Source: Bacteroidetes bacterium GWF2_38_335 (GTDB taxonomy: Bacteria > Bacteroidota > Bacteroidia > Bacteroidales > GWF2-38-335). From it: a stretch of 64,000 bases of DNA. Position 1 is the first letter of the stretch. Every line of letters starts with the position of its first letter. Below the pieces are notes generated by a model, which ran no database searches, had not been told where the DNA came from, and saw only the letters and a list, made by a program, of their open reading frames with translations. Location: positions 333,785 to 397,784 of the forward strand of contig MEOH01000027.1 in NCBI GenBank assembly GCA_001769535.1, given 5' to 3'. Both the position numbers and the translations under genes were made by a program. This document shows positions 25,218-33,190 of this stretch, piece after piece.

Positions 25218-26090
25218 ATGATCATGAAAAAATTATCATTAAGACAATACATCAGACAGTATCATACGGTTAAAACCACCGAATCGTACCTTTATTCAAT
25301 TGAAAAATTTATTGAACAACATCCCGGCTCTGAAAAATACAAATATGATGACATTGTGCGGTTGCTCGAAAAACTTGCTTATAAAAACCTGACAAAGGAC
25401 TACCGTATAAGGATTTTAGCTTCAATAAAAAAGTACTATGATTATCTTGTTTTTATGGGCAAAAGAAAAGACCATCCCTGCAGAGGGCTGTATATTAAAA
25501 GATCAAAAGCCCAGGTCCAGACCCATCTGCTGTTTACAATGGAAGAGCTTAATATGCTTAAAAAACGATTCAACAGGTATAAATATCTTGATGCACGAAA
25601 CCAAGTAATTATTTCATTTCTTTTATTTCAGGCCTTGACAAGTGAGGAACTGATAAGTCTTGATGTAAGCAACATTGATTTTGACAATAATACAATATAC
25701 ATAAAAGCATCAAAGAAACTTCACCGCAGAACCATTGATTTACATCCCGACCAGGCAGAGCAGATAAGAAATTATATAACCGAAAAAAGATCAAAACTGG
25801 CAAAGGAAAATGTCAAAAACCTGCTGGTGACAAAATCAGGTGATCAGATGACTGTGGATGGCATTCATGCTATGATCGAACCCATGAAAGAGCTATTTCC
25901 CGACAAAGTACTTAATCCGAAACGCATTCGGCAAAGTGTGATATCGTTTTGGTTGAATGAGAGAAACCTGCCCCTTGAAGATGTGATGGACCTGTCGGGA
26001 ATAAAATGGCCCAGTTCGGTTTTAATGTACAAAAGAATAGACGTAAAAAACCAAAGGGCAATTATCAACCGTTTTCATCCGTTAGGGTAA
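25218..26090 (+). CDS. Tyrosine recombinase-like protein B of module 1 (degenerate active site)
   Basis: A 290-residue protein. ATG 25218 (or 25224) is chosen because it follows the stop of recombinase A by 4 bp; the longer open frame overlaps that gene. The SAM-like and catalytic folds are recognisable (FQALTSEELISLDVSNIDFD; NPKRIRQSVISFWL; YKRID), but only Arg238 and the presumed nucleophile Tyr271 are kept. The first Arg is replaced (Thr/Ser-Glu-Glu), the box II His is Lys and the later His is Ile. It is likely a structural or regulatory partner in a heteromeric recombinase, or an enzyme dependent on its partner. Confidence 0.8.
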   Translation: MIMKKLSLRQYIRQYHTVKTTESYLYSIEKFIEQHPGSEKYKYDDIVRLLEKLAYKNLTKDYRIRILASIKKYYDYLVFMGKRKDHPCRGLYIKRSKAQVQTHLLFTMEELNMLKKRFNRYKYLDARNQVIISFLLFQALTSEELISLDVSNIDFDNNTIYIKASKKLHRRTIDLHPDQAEQIRNYITEKRSKLAKENVKNLLVTKSGDQMTVDGIHAMIEPMKELFPDKVLNPKRIRQSVISFWLNERNLPLEDVMDLSGIKWPSSVLMYKRIDVKNQRAIINRFHPLG

Positions 26091-26097
26091 TGATAAG

Positions 26098-26135
26098 ACC
26101 AAACAGGTCCAGAGAAATGAACCTGTTTGGTTTTT
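26098..26135 (+). terminator. Rho-independent terminator after module 1
   Basis: ACCAAACAGGT pairs with ACCTGTTTGGT and is followed by TTTTT, 8 bp after the stop of recombinase B. It separates the module from the downstream Rhs tip promoter. Confidence 0.85.
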
Positions 26136-26162
26136 AAATTCAGCAATAAATACTTATCTTTG
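26127..26162 (+). promoter_or_regulatory. Promoter of Rhs tip cassette 1
   Basis: TATCTTTG (26155-26162) is a perfect TAnnTTTG -7 box; TTG at 26127-26129 lies 25 bp upstream, slightly far. The start codon of the tip is 19 bp downstream. Matching boxes precede tips 2 and 3. Confidence 0.6.
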
Positions 26163-26180
26163 ATTCATAACAGTTTAACC

Positions 26181-27116
26181 ATGCAAAAATTAACCATCTC
26201 GTTTTCTGAAACCATTGTCAATACTCAGTTTTACACGAGAGGGTACGGATTTGGCTTTAACGGACAAGAAATGGACAATGAGATTACCGGACAGACCGGG
26301 AGCCATACTACTGCTATGTTTTGGGAGTATGATACTAGGATTGGGAGACGATGGAATATTGATCCTGTGGATAAACCTTGGATGTCTTCTTATCATGCGT
26401 TTAGTAATAAACCTATTTGGAATATTGACCCAAATGGAGCATTGGATACTAAATATGAAGATGAAGACGGAAATTTAATTATGGAGACAGATGATGGGTC
26501 AGATGATGTTGTAACAGTACCTGAAGAGTATGAAAGCGACATGGATGAATTTGCATTCCAACACAAGTATAATTCTTATTATAATGCTAGATATAATACG
26601 TCTTCTTGGAATAATGCCATGAGAGGTAAATTCGGTGCATCAACAGATGTTTCTAATCCTAATGATGGATTATTGTTTGAAACAATGAACACCCTGAAAA
26701 GTGCGAATGGTAATTGGAGTAGTCCTTTATTTACATTTTGGAATGATCTCACAGATGAAAGTGGAGCATTGGAAACAGCAATCCAAGATCCTACAATTGA
26801 AAATTTTTTGATTTGTGCGGGTAAGCGAATAGTAAATCAAACTACTCAGCCAATGAATTGGGCACCGGGACCAGACGTTTTTACAGTAAGTCCAGCAAAA
26901 GTAAATATGCCATTAGCAATGAAAACATATAAATACGCTCCTGGTACATTTAAAAATAAGGGGCAAGGAGCATATATGAAGCAGGTAGCTAAAGACGCTA
27001 GAATTGACAATGCTAAAGCTGCTGTATTTGCTGGAGAAATAGTGAATTCTAATGTGGGAGCTTTAATAGGGATACTAGGAAATATGTCTTCGGGAACAGG
27101 GAGCGGAACTCCATAA
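26181..27116 (+). CDS. Orphan Rhs tip 1 (RHS-core end plus toxin-like C-terminus)
   Basis: A 311-residue protein with its own ATG (26181). A short leader with S-E-T-I-V-N-T runs into the end of an RHS core: Y-G-F-G-F-N-G-Q-E, then GQTGSHTTAMFWEYDTRIGR and N-I-D-P-V-D-K-P-W. About 230 residues of tip follow, with no domain I recognise; the tail is Gly/Ser-rich. It lacks the long YD-repeat shell of full Rhs proteins, so it is an orphan tip. No signal peptide is visible, which suggests a silent cassette rather than a secreted toxin. A strong hairpin follows at 27154. No same-strand immunity gene is seen; the 27253-27807 lipoprotein gene is convergent. Confidence 0.85.
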   Translation: MQKLTISFSETIVNTQFYTRGYGFGFNGQEMDNEITGQTGSHTTAMFWEYDTRIGRRWNIDPVDKPWMSSYHAFSNKPIWNIDPNGALDTKYEDEDGNLIMETDDGSDDVVTVPEEYESDMDEFAFQHKYNSYYNARYNTSSWNNAMRGKFGASTDVSNPNDGLLFETMNTLKSANGNWSSPLFTFWNDLTDESGALETAIQDPTIENFLICAGKRIVNQTTQPMNWAPGPDVFTVSPAKVNMPLAMKTYKYAPGTFKNKGQGAYMKQVAKDARIDNAKAAVFAGEIVNSNVGALIGILGNMSSGTGSGTP

Positions 27117-27153
27117 TAATAATGGATATATATTGTAAAAATCAATATTGATA

Positions 27154-27191
27154 CTAATTTCCTTACGCATTTTTATGTGTAAGGAAATTAG
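27154..27191. terminator. Strong 17-bp hairpin between convergent genes
   Basis: CTAATTTCCTTACGCAT and ATGTGTAAGGAAATTAG pair at 16 of 17 positions around a TTTT loop. It lies 38 bp after the tip 1 stop and 62 bp from the convergent lipoprotein gene, so it can end transcription from both sides, although the T-run is poor. Confidence 0.6.
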
Positions 27192-27252
27192 GTTGCTTTT
27201 GTGCTAAAATTTAAGAATGAAGGTTGTAAATAACTTAAATTAGAATTGCTGT

Positions 27253-27807
27253 TTAAGGAATGTTTTGATAAAGGTCATCTATTTCTGCTAAGAAAGTATA
27301 GGTTTTTAATCTGTCTTTTAACATCTCGTATTTTCTATTAAACATAAGGCTATTAACTTCGATTATTTCGTTGATATTACTTGAGTTTGTTAGAAAAAGT
27401 TTTACTTTACGCCCAATATCATTTCCCGATTTCTGGTCAACAGGCTTAAGATGTACTCCTAAACCAATACAAAATTGATAATCGTTGTTTTGTTTGTCTG
27501 GGGATATTGTAATAGATAAATATATATAGTTTATTGTGTCTAGAACTTCAATAATAGGGTAATTATATTGTTCTTTATTAGTTTGTTCCTTGTATTCTTT
27601 TTCCCAGTCAATATCTTTAATATCTAATGTATGTTTGTCAAAGTCAGTTTCTCCCAGAAGCTTGTACCAATCAGTCTCATAACTTGATTTATGTATTCTA
27701 CTAATAAAACCTTTGGATTGCTTACTAGGACTTTCCTTTTTATCTTTTATAAATTCACAAGCGAAAAATGTAAATAATAATATTGAGAGTATTAATGCTT
27801 TTTTCAT
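27253..27807 (-). CDS. Lipoprotein of unknown function next to Rhs tip 1
   Basis: A 184-residue protein with a lipoprotein signal (MKKALILSILLFTFFAC; lipid Cys at about 17). The mature part is acidic and unrecognised, with WYKLLGETDFDKHTL and a C-terminal DRLKTYTFLAEIDDLYQ. Other tips in this window are followed by a lipoprotein or secreted-protein gene that could give immunity. This gene fits by content, but it is on the opposite strand to tip 1, so the link is weak. It may instead be co-transcribed with the XRE gene upstream (7-bp gap). Confidence 0.6.
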   Translation of the reverse strand: MKKALILSILLFTFFACEFIKDKKESPSKQSKGFISRIHKSSYETDWYKLLGETDFDKHTLDIKDIDWEKEYKEQTNKEQYNYPIIEVLDTINYIYLSITISPDKQNNDYQFCIGLGVHLKPVDQKSGNDIGRKVKLFLTNSSNINEIIEVNSLMFNRKYEMLKDRLKTYTFLAEIDDLYQNIP

Positions 27808-27814
27808 AATCGTT

Positions 27815-28072
27815 TTATTTTGCTAATCCGAATGACTGTTTGGCTTTGGTGTCTCTAATAAATGCATCTACTATTGAAAGTATTTTATCCATATCTTTTT
27901 CAGAAAGCAATGGAATTTCTTTAACTCTTAGAGCCATTTTTTTAGCCCTATCAACAGTAGGCGTAATGTCGTTACATTCGTATTCACGGGAAACGCCAAT
28001 TTCTTTAGCCAGTTCCAATTGAGAAAGATTATTTTTTTTTCTCAGTATCGAAATTTTTTCTCCGAGTGTCAT
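27815..28072 (-). CDS. XRE-family regulator with internal deletions
   Basis: An 85-residue protein; ATG 28072 (MTLGEKISILRKKNNLSQLE) is chosen because it gives the normal N-terminus of this family. Compared with the intact XRE protein at 28906-29229, the recognition-helix part is shortened (GVSREYECNDITPTVDRAKK) and the segment before LLSEKDMDKILSIVDAFIRD has lost the usual G-V-S-x-D-Y-L-V-G part. The frame stays open, so the deletions are in frame. DNA binding is probably impaired. Confidence 0.7.
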   Translation of the reverse strand: MTLGEKISILRKKNNLSQLELAKEIGVSREYECNDITPTVDRAKKMALRVKEIPLLSEKDMDKILSIVDAFIRDTKAKQSFGLAK

Positions 28073-28144
28073 AAACCGCGTAATTATTAAGTAATACGCA
28101 CAAAAATACACATAAAAAGATATATAAACTAATTATTTTTTGAC

Positions 28145-28352
28145 GTACACATTCCGAAACAATTCTTAAACCCACGAACCCCCACACCCACAAGTGTTCA
28201 AATAGAACCCCGTAGTTGCAAGTGTTCTGTTTGAACCCAAAAGCAGCTTCAAGTTTATAACTTGGAGCGGTAAACAGGGAAAGACAATAATAAAAACAAC
28301 CAAAAAAGCCTGCTCAATTTTGAGCAGGCTTTTTCATATAACAATAAACAAG
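28145..28352 (+). repeat. Rhs-cassette 3' flank repeat R1 (with terminator)
   Basis: It contains AGTGTTCAAATAGAACCC, GCAGCTT, AACTTGGAGCG, AATAAAAACAACCAAAAAAG and the hairpin GCCTGCTC-AATTTT-GAGCAGGC with T-run (28302-28335), then CATATAACAATAAACAA. The same blocks in the same order appear on the minus strand at 42047-41860 (R3) and, shortened, on the plus strand at 37645-37755 (R2). Each copy lies downstream of a Rhs tip in the tip's transcription sense. Confidence 0.75.
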
Positions 28353-28355
28353 GTT

Positions 28356-28898
28356 CTATGGTTGACTAAAAATATAAATAATAACAAATGAAAAGACATA
28401 AACAAGAGAAACAAGGAACATAACAACCTGAGCAAAAAAGAACCTGATAAGCGTATCAGTCTTTTTAGGATCAAATCCCTCCAGTTTATCAAATGCTTCC
28501 TTATACTTTTCAGGCACGTTGTCTTCTTCCTTATCATTGTCAGTTATTGGCTTTGTCAGTTCACTAATCGGCTTTTTGAGTTTTTCAAGCGGCTTTATCA
28601 ACCTGAAGAACTCATACTCCATCCTAATTATAGCACCAATGACAAAAGAAACAACAACGAGGATTATTCCGACAATAGCCCACGTCTTGTTTGCCGAAAC
28701 ATAACCCGGATTCATCTGCATCAGGGTTGCTAAATAAAAACCTATAAGAGCCAGACTGAGGTTCGTGATGCCGATAGAAATCCTCTGTAGTTTTTTTAAA
28801 AGCTCGGAAAATGAACTAAAAAGCTGGACAATAAGGTCAACTAGCGAATCCTTGAACCTCTCCGTTCCTTTGCTTTCAGTGTCGTTATGGGTGTCCAT
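28356..28898 (-). CDS. Membrane protein of unknown function, operon with XRE regulator
   Basis: A 180-residue protein with about three transmembrane helices (around 42-62, 72-92 and 152-177) and a charged cytoplasmic loop (KPLEKLKKPISELTKPITDN). I do not recognise the family. It starts 7 bp after the XRE gene and shares its promoter. A comparable membrane-protein gene lies beside repeat R3 (40886-41281). Confidence 0.65.
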   Translation of the reverse strand: MDTHNDTESKGTERFKDSLVDLIVQLFSSFSELLKKLQRISIGITNLSLALIGFYLATLMQMNPGYVSANKTWAIVGIILVVVSFVIGAIIRMEYEFFRLIKPLEKLKKPISELTKPITDNDKEEDNVPEKYKEAFDKLEGFDPKKTDTLIRFFFAQVVMFLVSLVYVFSFVIIYIFSQP

Positions 28899-28905
28899 CA
28901 GCTTT

Positions 28906-29229
28906 TTAAAGGTTTTTCAGTTTAATAGACTTAATCATCGCATCCAGGGTATAAAAGATGTACTCTTTTTCCTTGACATCCATTTTTGAGACGTCCTCAA
29001 GCCTTTTCAGCATGTCCTTGTCAAGCTCGAAAGAAGATTTTCCTACCAGATAATCAATAGACACGTTAAGCGCATCGGCAATTTTAATAATTACTTCAAT
29101 AGACGGCTTTACCTCGTCACGTTCATATCTGCCGATCAGGTCGCCGGAGGTATCGGCAAGCCTCCCAAGTTCGCCCTGTGATATTTTTTTTGCTTTCCTG
29201 AGTGTTGTAATATTTTGTCCTAAAGTCAT
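28906..29229 (-). CDS. XRE-family transcriptional regulator
   Basis: A 107-residue repressor-like protein: an N-terminal Cro/C1 HTH (MTLGQNITTLRKAKKISQGE, LIGRYERDEVKPSIEVIIKI), then N-V-S-I-D-Y-L-V-G and a C-terminal helical part (KEKEYIFYTLDAMIKSIKLK). It is divergent from the module 2 ATPase gene, with 163 bp between the starts. That gap holds two -33/-7 promoters and two palindromes, so it probably controls both itself and module 2. Confidence 0.88.
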   Translation of the reverse strand: MTLGQNITTLRKAKKISQGELGRLADTSGDLIGRYERDEVKPSIEVIIKIADALNVSIDYLVGKSSFELDKDMLKRLEDVSKMDVKEKEYIFYTLDAMIKSIKLKNL

Positions 29230-29236
29230 ACTTATA

Positions 29237-29344
29237 TATCATTAAAATGATAGAAATAATAAGGGTTTTACAAATTTAGGTGATATAAATATCATAAACA
29301 AGAAAGATTTTTCTTGCATGGTTCTGATAAATATTATAGATTTG
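29237..29344. promoter_or_regulatory. Divergent promoters and palindromes between XRE gene and module 2
   Basis: Plus strand: TTG (29314-29316), 20-bp spacer, TAGATTTG (29337-29344). Minus strand: TTG (29301-29299), 20-bp spacer, TAAATTTG (29278-29271). Both match the Bacteroidota consensus perfectly. Two similar palindromes lie here: ATCATT-AA-AATGAT (about 29239-29252) and TGATAT-AA-ATATCA (29281-29294); the second sits in the minus promoter spacer. They are candidate operators for the XRE protein. Confidence 0.7.
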
Positions 29345-29392
29345 TGACAAATATATCAGCAAAAAATATTTTTCAACAACCAAAAAAAGACA

Positions 29393-31000
29393 ATGAAACT
29401 CACCACCGACAACCCCGACCAATTGGAATACTCCAACAACCTGATGGACTTCACCGTTCTGGGCGGCATACGCTTGGACGGGCTCGACCGCATGAGGGTA
29501 ACGCTCAAAGTGGGGCTTAAAGGCTCCGCCTGTCCGCCCGTCAGGCACAACCTCGATCTGTACAACGACGTGCAGGTAGAAAAGTTCGTCCGCAAGACAG
29601 CCGAACGGCTCGAAACAGGCACAAGCTTAATAGCAGCCGGACTGAACGAACTGACCAACGAACTTGAATCCTACCGCCTGATGATGCTTGAAAAAACAAG
29701 GGAAGACCAGTACAAGCCCCGGGAACTCGGGGAAAAGGAACAGATTGAAGCAGAAACCTTTCTTAAACAGCCAAACCTTCTTTCACATACAAACGAACTG
29801 ATCGGACAAAGCGGGGTAATCGGCGAAGAACTGAACAGGTTATTGATGTATATCATATTTACAAGTAGAAAAAGAGAGCAGCCACTCCATGTTGTCAGTT
29901 TGGGCAGCAGTGGCACAGGCAAGACCCACCTTCAGGAAAAGGTGGGCGGCCTGATGCCCGAGGAAGACCGCATAGAAATTACCACATTGTCAGAAAACGC
30001 CTTTTACTACTTCGGACAAAGGGAACTAAAACACAAACTTATTTTAATTGAGGATCTGGACGGTGCCGAAAATGTTCTTTACCCACTTCGTGAACTGCAA
30101 AGCAAAAAGCGCATCAGCAAGACCATAGCAAGAAAAAACAGCCGGGGAGAGACACGCACCATGCACCTTACCGTAGAAGGTCCCGTGAGCGTGGCAGGAT
30201 GTACCACAAGGGAACAAATATACGAAGACAACGCCAACCGCAGCTTTTTGATATACGTAGATGAAAGCCCCGAACAGGACCAACAGGTCATGGAATACCA
30301 AAGAAAGCTTTCAGCCGGAAAGATCAACACCGATGAACAGGAAAAGACAGCAGAACTGCTGCGCAACTGCCAAAGGATATTAAAACCCGTTAAGGTGGTC
30401 AACCCCTTTGCCGAACTGCTGCGGCTCCCCAAAGAAGTTTTTAAGCCAAGACGCACAAACACACATTACCTTCAGTTCATCGAGGCCGTCACCTTTTACC
30501 ACCAGTACCAACGGGAACAGGAAGCAAACCACGAAACAGGCGAGATCATCATAAAAACAACCATAGAAGATATTGCAGGGGCAAACAAGCTGATGAAAGA
30601 AATACTGCTCCACAAATCGGACGAGCTGACAGGCGTTTGCCGCAATTACTTTGAATGTCTTAAAGACTGGCTGCACGAGGAGCGCAAGACAGAATTTACC
30701 AACTTTCAGGCACGCCAGGCATTAAGGGAAAACCACAGCAACCAAAAAAGGTACATGATACAGCTTCAGCAACAGGGCTATGTACAAAGAACAACAGGCG
30801 ACAAGAAAAAAGGGTATTATTATAAGATCACCGACATGGAAGAATACCAGAAACTCAAACAGGGCATTGACAATGTACTTGATGATATTTTTTTGAATAT
30901 ACAGCAAGAGGTTCAAAGTTCAAAAGAAGTCCACCACCCAAATGAACCACTTAAACGAAAGATTACCAACAAGAAACTGCAAGAAGTTCAACAACCATAA
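29393..31000 (+). CDS. AAA-type ATPase of a recombinase module (module 2)
   Basis: A 535-residue homologue of the module 1 ATPase, with N-terminal beta-rich domain, Walker A GSSGTGKT at about 171-178, Walker B LILIED at about 216-221, sensor-like SVAGCTTREQ, and a C-terminal winged helix (FTNFQARQALRENHSNQKRY). Conserved anchors with module 1 include G-x-x-G-V/I-I-G-E-E-x-x-R and VVNPFAELLRLP / VINPFANRLILP. Codon use is clearly GC-richer than in neighbouring genes, which points to recent transfer. Expression probably depends on the XRE-controlled promoter upstream. The recombinase genes follow without gaps of note. Confidence 0.75.
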   Translation: MKLTTDNPDQLEYSNNLMDFTVLGGIRLDGLDRMRVTLKVGLKGSACPPVRHNLDLYNDVQVEKFVRKTAERLETGTSLIAAGLNELTNELESYRLMMLEKTREDQYKPRELGEKEQIEAETFLKQPNLLSHTNELIGQSGVIGEELNRLLMYIIFTSRKREQPLHVVSLGSSGTGKTHLQEKVGGLMPEEDRIEITTLSENAFYYFGQRELKHKLILIEDLDGAENVLYPLRELQSKKRISKTIARKNSRGETRTMHLTVEGPVSVAGCTTREQIYEDNANRSFLIYVDESPEQDQQVMEYQRKLSAGKINTDEQEKTAELLRNCQRILKPVKVVNPFAELLRLPKEVFKPRRTNTHYLQFIEAVTFYHQYQREQEANHETGEIIIKTTIEDIAGANKLMKEILLHKSDELTGVCRNYFECLKDWLHEERKTEFTNFQARQALRENHSNQKRYMIQLQQQGYVQRTTGDKKKGYYYKITDMEEYQKLKQGIDNVLDDIFLNIQQEVQSSKEVHHPNEPLKRKITNKKLQEVQQP

Positions 31001-31013
31001 AAAAAGGTGTACC

Positions 31014-31943
31014 ATGAAAAAACTGATACTAAAAACCGAAAGCTACCAATACATAGAAGAAAGCTTCCGCCAGTGGCTCGATGTGCTGGGCTTTTGCAGT
31101 GGCAGCATCTACAATATGCCGAGCATAGCAAGGGAGTTTTTTTATTTCCTTGAAAACAGCGGCGTGACCAACATCAGGAACTTAGAGCAAATACACATAA
31201 AAAGATACTACGATCATATATCAACCCGAGCAAACCAGCGCCGGGGCGGCGGACTAAGCAAAAACTACATCAACAAACAAGTGCAAGGCGTAGAAAAACT
31301 GCTCGAATACCTTCACCATAAAGGACTGCACACACTGCCAACAACAGGGATACGGCTTTTAAAACTTGAACGCAGCGAAATAACCATTATCACCCCCGAA
31401 CAGGCAAAAATGTTGTACAAGGCAACAGAAACAGAACCCGACAACATCAAACAAGAAGCCACAAACTCACGAGACAGGGCAATGCTCACCATCTTTTACG
31501 GCTGCGGACTAAGGCGCAACGAGGGCGAGCACCTTGACGTTGGCGACATCAACTTTGACACCGGAACCCTGCACGTAAAAAGGGGCAAGAACTACAAACA
31601 GAGGTTTGTACCCTTTAACAAAACAAACTCAAACCACCTGCAGCAATATGTTTACGATTACCGCCCCATACTTCTGAAAGGCAAGACCGAAGGACGGCTG
31701 TTTATCAGTGTCAAAGGCAGACCCATGACAGGCGGTTCACTTTATTGCAGATTAAAACAACTACAACAAAAAACCGATGACACCGAACTGCAACAAAAAA
31801 CCCTCACACTCCACGCCCTGCGCCACAGCATAGCCACCCACCTGCTGCAAAACGGCATGCCATTGGAAAAGATCAGCCGCTTTCTGGGCCACAGCTCACT
31901 TGAATCCACCCAAATCTACACCCATCTTGTACAGACGCACTAA
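31014..31943 (+). CDS. Tyrosine recombinase A of module 2
   Basis: A 309-residue recombinase starting at ATG 31014, 13 bp after the ATPase stop (the longer open frame overlaps the ATPase). A SAM-like domain at about 12-110 precedes the complete catalytic set: Arg167 (CGLRRNEGEH), Lys about 189-192, His267 and Arg270 (LHALRHSIATHLL), His293 (FLGHSSLE) and Tyr302 (STQIYTHL). It is the counterpart of the 24308-25213 protein and the likely active subunit. Confidence 0.93.
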   Translation: MKKLILKTESYQYIEESFRQWLDVLGFCSGSIYNMPSIAREFFYFLENSGVTNIRNLEQIHIKRYYDHISTRANQRRGGGLSKNYINKQVQGVEKLLEYLHHKGLHTLPTTGIRLLKLERSEITIITPEQAKMLYKATETEPDNIKQEATNSRDRAMLTIFYGCGLRRNEGEHLDVGDINFDTGTLHVKRGKNYKQRFVPFNKTNSNHLQQYVYDYRPILLKGKTEGRLFISVKGRPMTGGSLYCRLKQLQQKTDDTELQQKTLTLHALRHSIATHLLQNGMPLEKISRFLGHSSLESTQIYTHLVQTH

Positions 31944-31969
31944 GTGCGTCTCCCCTAAAGCCAAAAAAA

Positions 31970-32884
31970 ATGACCTCCTTCAAAACCTACCTCGAATCCA
32001 AAGCCTTAAGCAAAAGCACCATAAAACACTACACCACCTATCTTTATGAATTTATCACGTGGCTCGACAAAGACAACACCGAACCCGAAAACGCCACAGA
32101 AAAAGAGATCACCGGATATTTAAACCACCTGCAAAAAAAAGGACAAGGCAACAGCACACGCAACATCAGGCTGAACGTGATAAAACAGTATTTTGACTGG
32201 CAATATGAAAACGGCAGCCGATCAGACAACCCTGCAACACACATAAAAATAAGAGGAACAAAGCAAAAGAAACTCTATCCGGTATTGACACGCCAGGAAC
32301 TTGACACGCTTTACCTCGATTACAAACTCCCCGAAAAAGATGATCCCAACAACAAACGCAACTGGTGGCAAGTACACAAACTAAGCCGCACAAGGAACAA
32401 AGCCATGTTGTCGCTGGTCATCTGGCAAGGGCTTACCACCGCAGAGGTTGACAAACTTACAGAAAAAGACATCAAACTACGGGAAGGAAAAATATATGTA
32501 GCAGGATCAAGAAAAAGCAACGAAAGAGAACTGGAACTAAAGCCACAGCAGATCATGGAACTGATGGAGTACATCTACACCGTAAGAAAAGAACTGCTGG
32601 AAACAAGCAAAAAACAGACCGATCAACTATTTGTAAGCACAGGCGAAAACGAGCAGAGCAACAACAACTGGAAACGCCTCTGCCATGCATTAAAAGCCCA
32701 AAATCCCAAATTTATAAACCTCAAACAAGTACGCACCAGTGTAATAACCGGATGGTTGAAACAACACAACCTCCGACAGGTGCAGTACATGGCAGGTCAC
32801 CGCTATGTCAGCAGCACCGAAGCGTACATGGTCAACGACATCGAAGATCTTGCAGAAGAAATACAGAGATACCACCCACTATAA
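31970..32884 (+). CDS. Tyrosine recombinase-like protein B of module 2 (partly degenerate active site)
   Basis: A 304-residue protein with an N-terminal SAM-like domain (FKTYLESKALSKSTIKHYTT) and a catalytic fold that keeps Arg255 (KQVRTSVITGWL), His277 (AGHRYVSS) and Tyr286 (EAYMV). The first Arg is missing (QGLTTAEVDKL) and the box II His is Lys. It matches recombinase B of module 1 in position and in the same losses, but keeps one more catalytic residue. It is separated from recombinase A by 26 bp. Recombinase B is inferred to work only with its partner. Confidence 0.85.
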   Translation: MTSFKTYLESKALSKSTIKHYTTYLYEFITWLDKDNTEPENATEKEITGYLNHLQKKGQGNSTRNIRLNVIKQYFDWQYENGSRSDNPATHIKIRGTKQKKLYPVLTRQELDTLYLDYKLPEKDDPNNKRNWWQVHKLSRTRNKAMLSLVIWQGLTTAEVDKLTEKDIKLREGKIYVAGSRKSNERELELKPQQIMELMEYIYTVRKELLETSKKQTDQLFVSTGENEQSNNNWKRLCHALKAQNPKFINLKQVRTSVITGWLKQHNLRQVQYMAGHRYVSSTEAYMVNDIEDLAEEIQRYHPL

Positions 32885-32895
32885 AAACAAAAGCC

Positions 32896-33126
32896 ATGAA
32901 GAAAAAAAAGACAAACTACGTTGCAATGCTCGGGCAGATGTACCATTTGATAAAGGACACCGGAAAAACAAAACAGGAGATCAACAACGAGCTCGAAGAA
33001 ATGGGCTATCTGTTCATGTACCTTGAAGAAAAAAAGCTGAACATAGAGGACGTAACGGACGAAATACTGGAAAACTACAAGAAAATAAAGGACGAGTTCA
33101 AAAAGGCGCATAAAAGACAACAATAG
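32896..33126 (+). CDS. Small accessory protein of module 2
   Basis: A 76-residue basic, mostly helical protein (MKKKKTNYVAMLGQMYHLIK, then TKQEINNELEEMGYLFMYLE and a Lys-rich tail). The start ATG 32896 lies 11 bp after recombinase B. I do not recognise the family. By position and size it recalls TnpC of Tn554-like elements, which accompanies two tyrosine recombinases, but this is only an analogy. No equivalent follows module 1. Confidence 0.65.
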   Translation: MKKKKTNYVAMLGQMYHLIKDTGKTKQEINNELEEMGYLFMYLEEKKLNIEDVTDEILENYKKIKDEFKKAHKRQQ

Positions 33127-33164
33127 GCAAAGAACCCACGCCCACCCAATGCCCCCGCACATGC

Positions 33165-33190
33165 ACCCTGTTTTTTGTCAGGGTTTTTGC
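33165..33190 (+). terminator. Rho-independent terminator after module 2
   Basis: ACCCTG and CAGGGT pair around a T-rich loop and are followed by TTTTTG. It lies 38 bp after the accessory gene stop. Confidence 0.7.

Noticed and set aside
27117..27252. Possible immunity gene directly after tip 1
   Set aside because: Only a strong hairpin is present; no ORF of useful length exists on the plus strand here.
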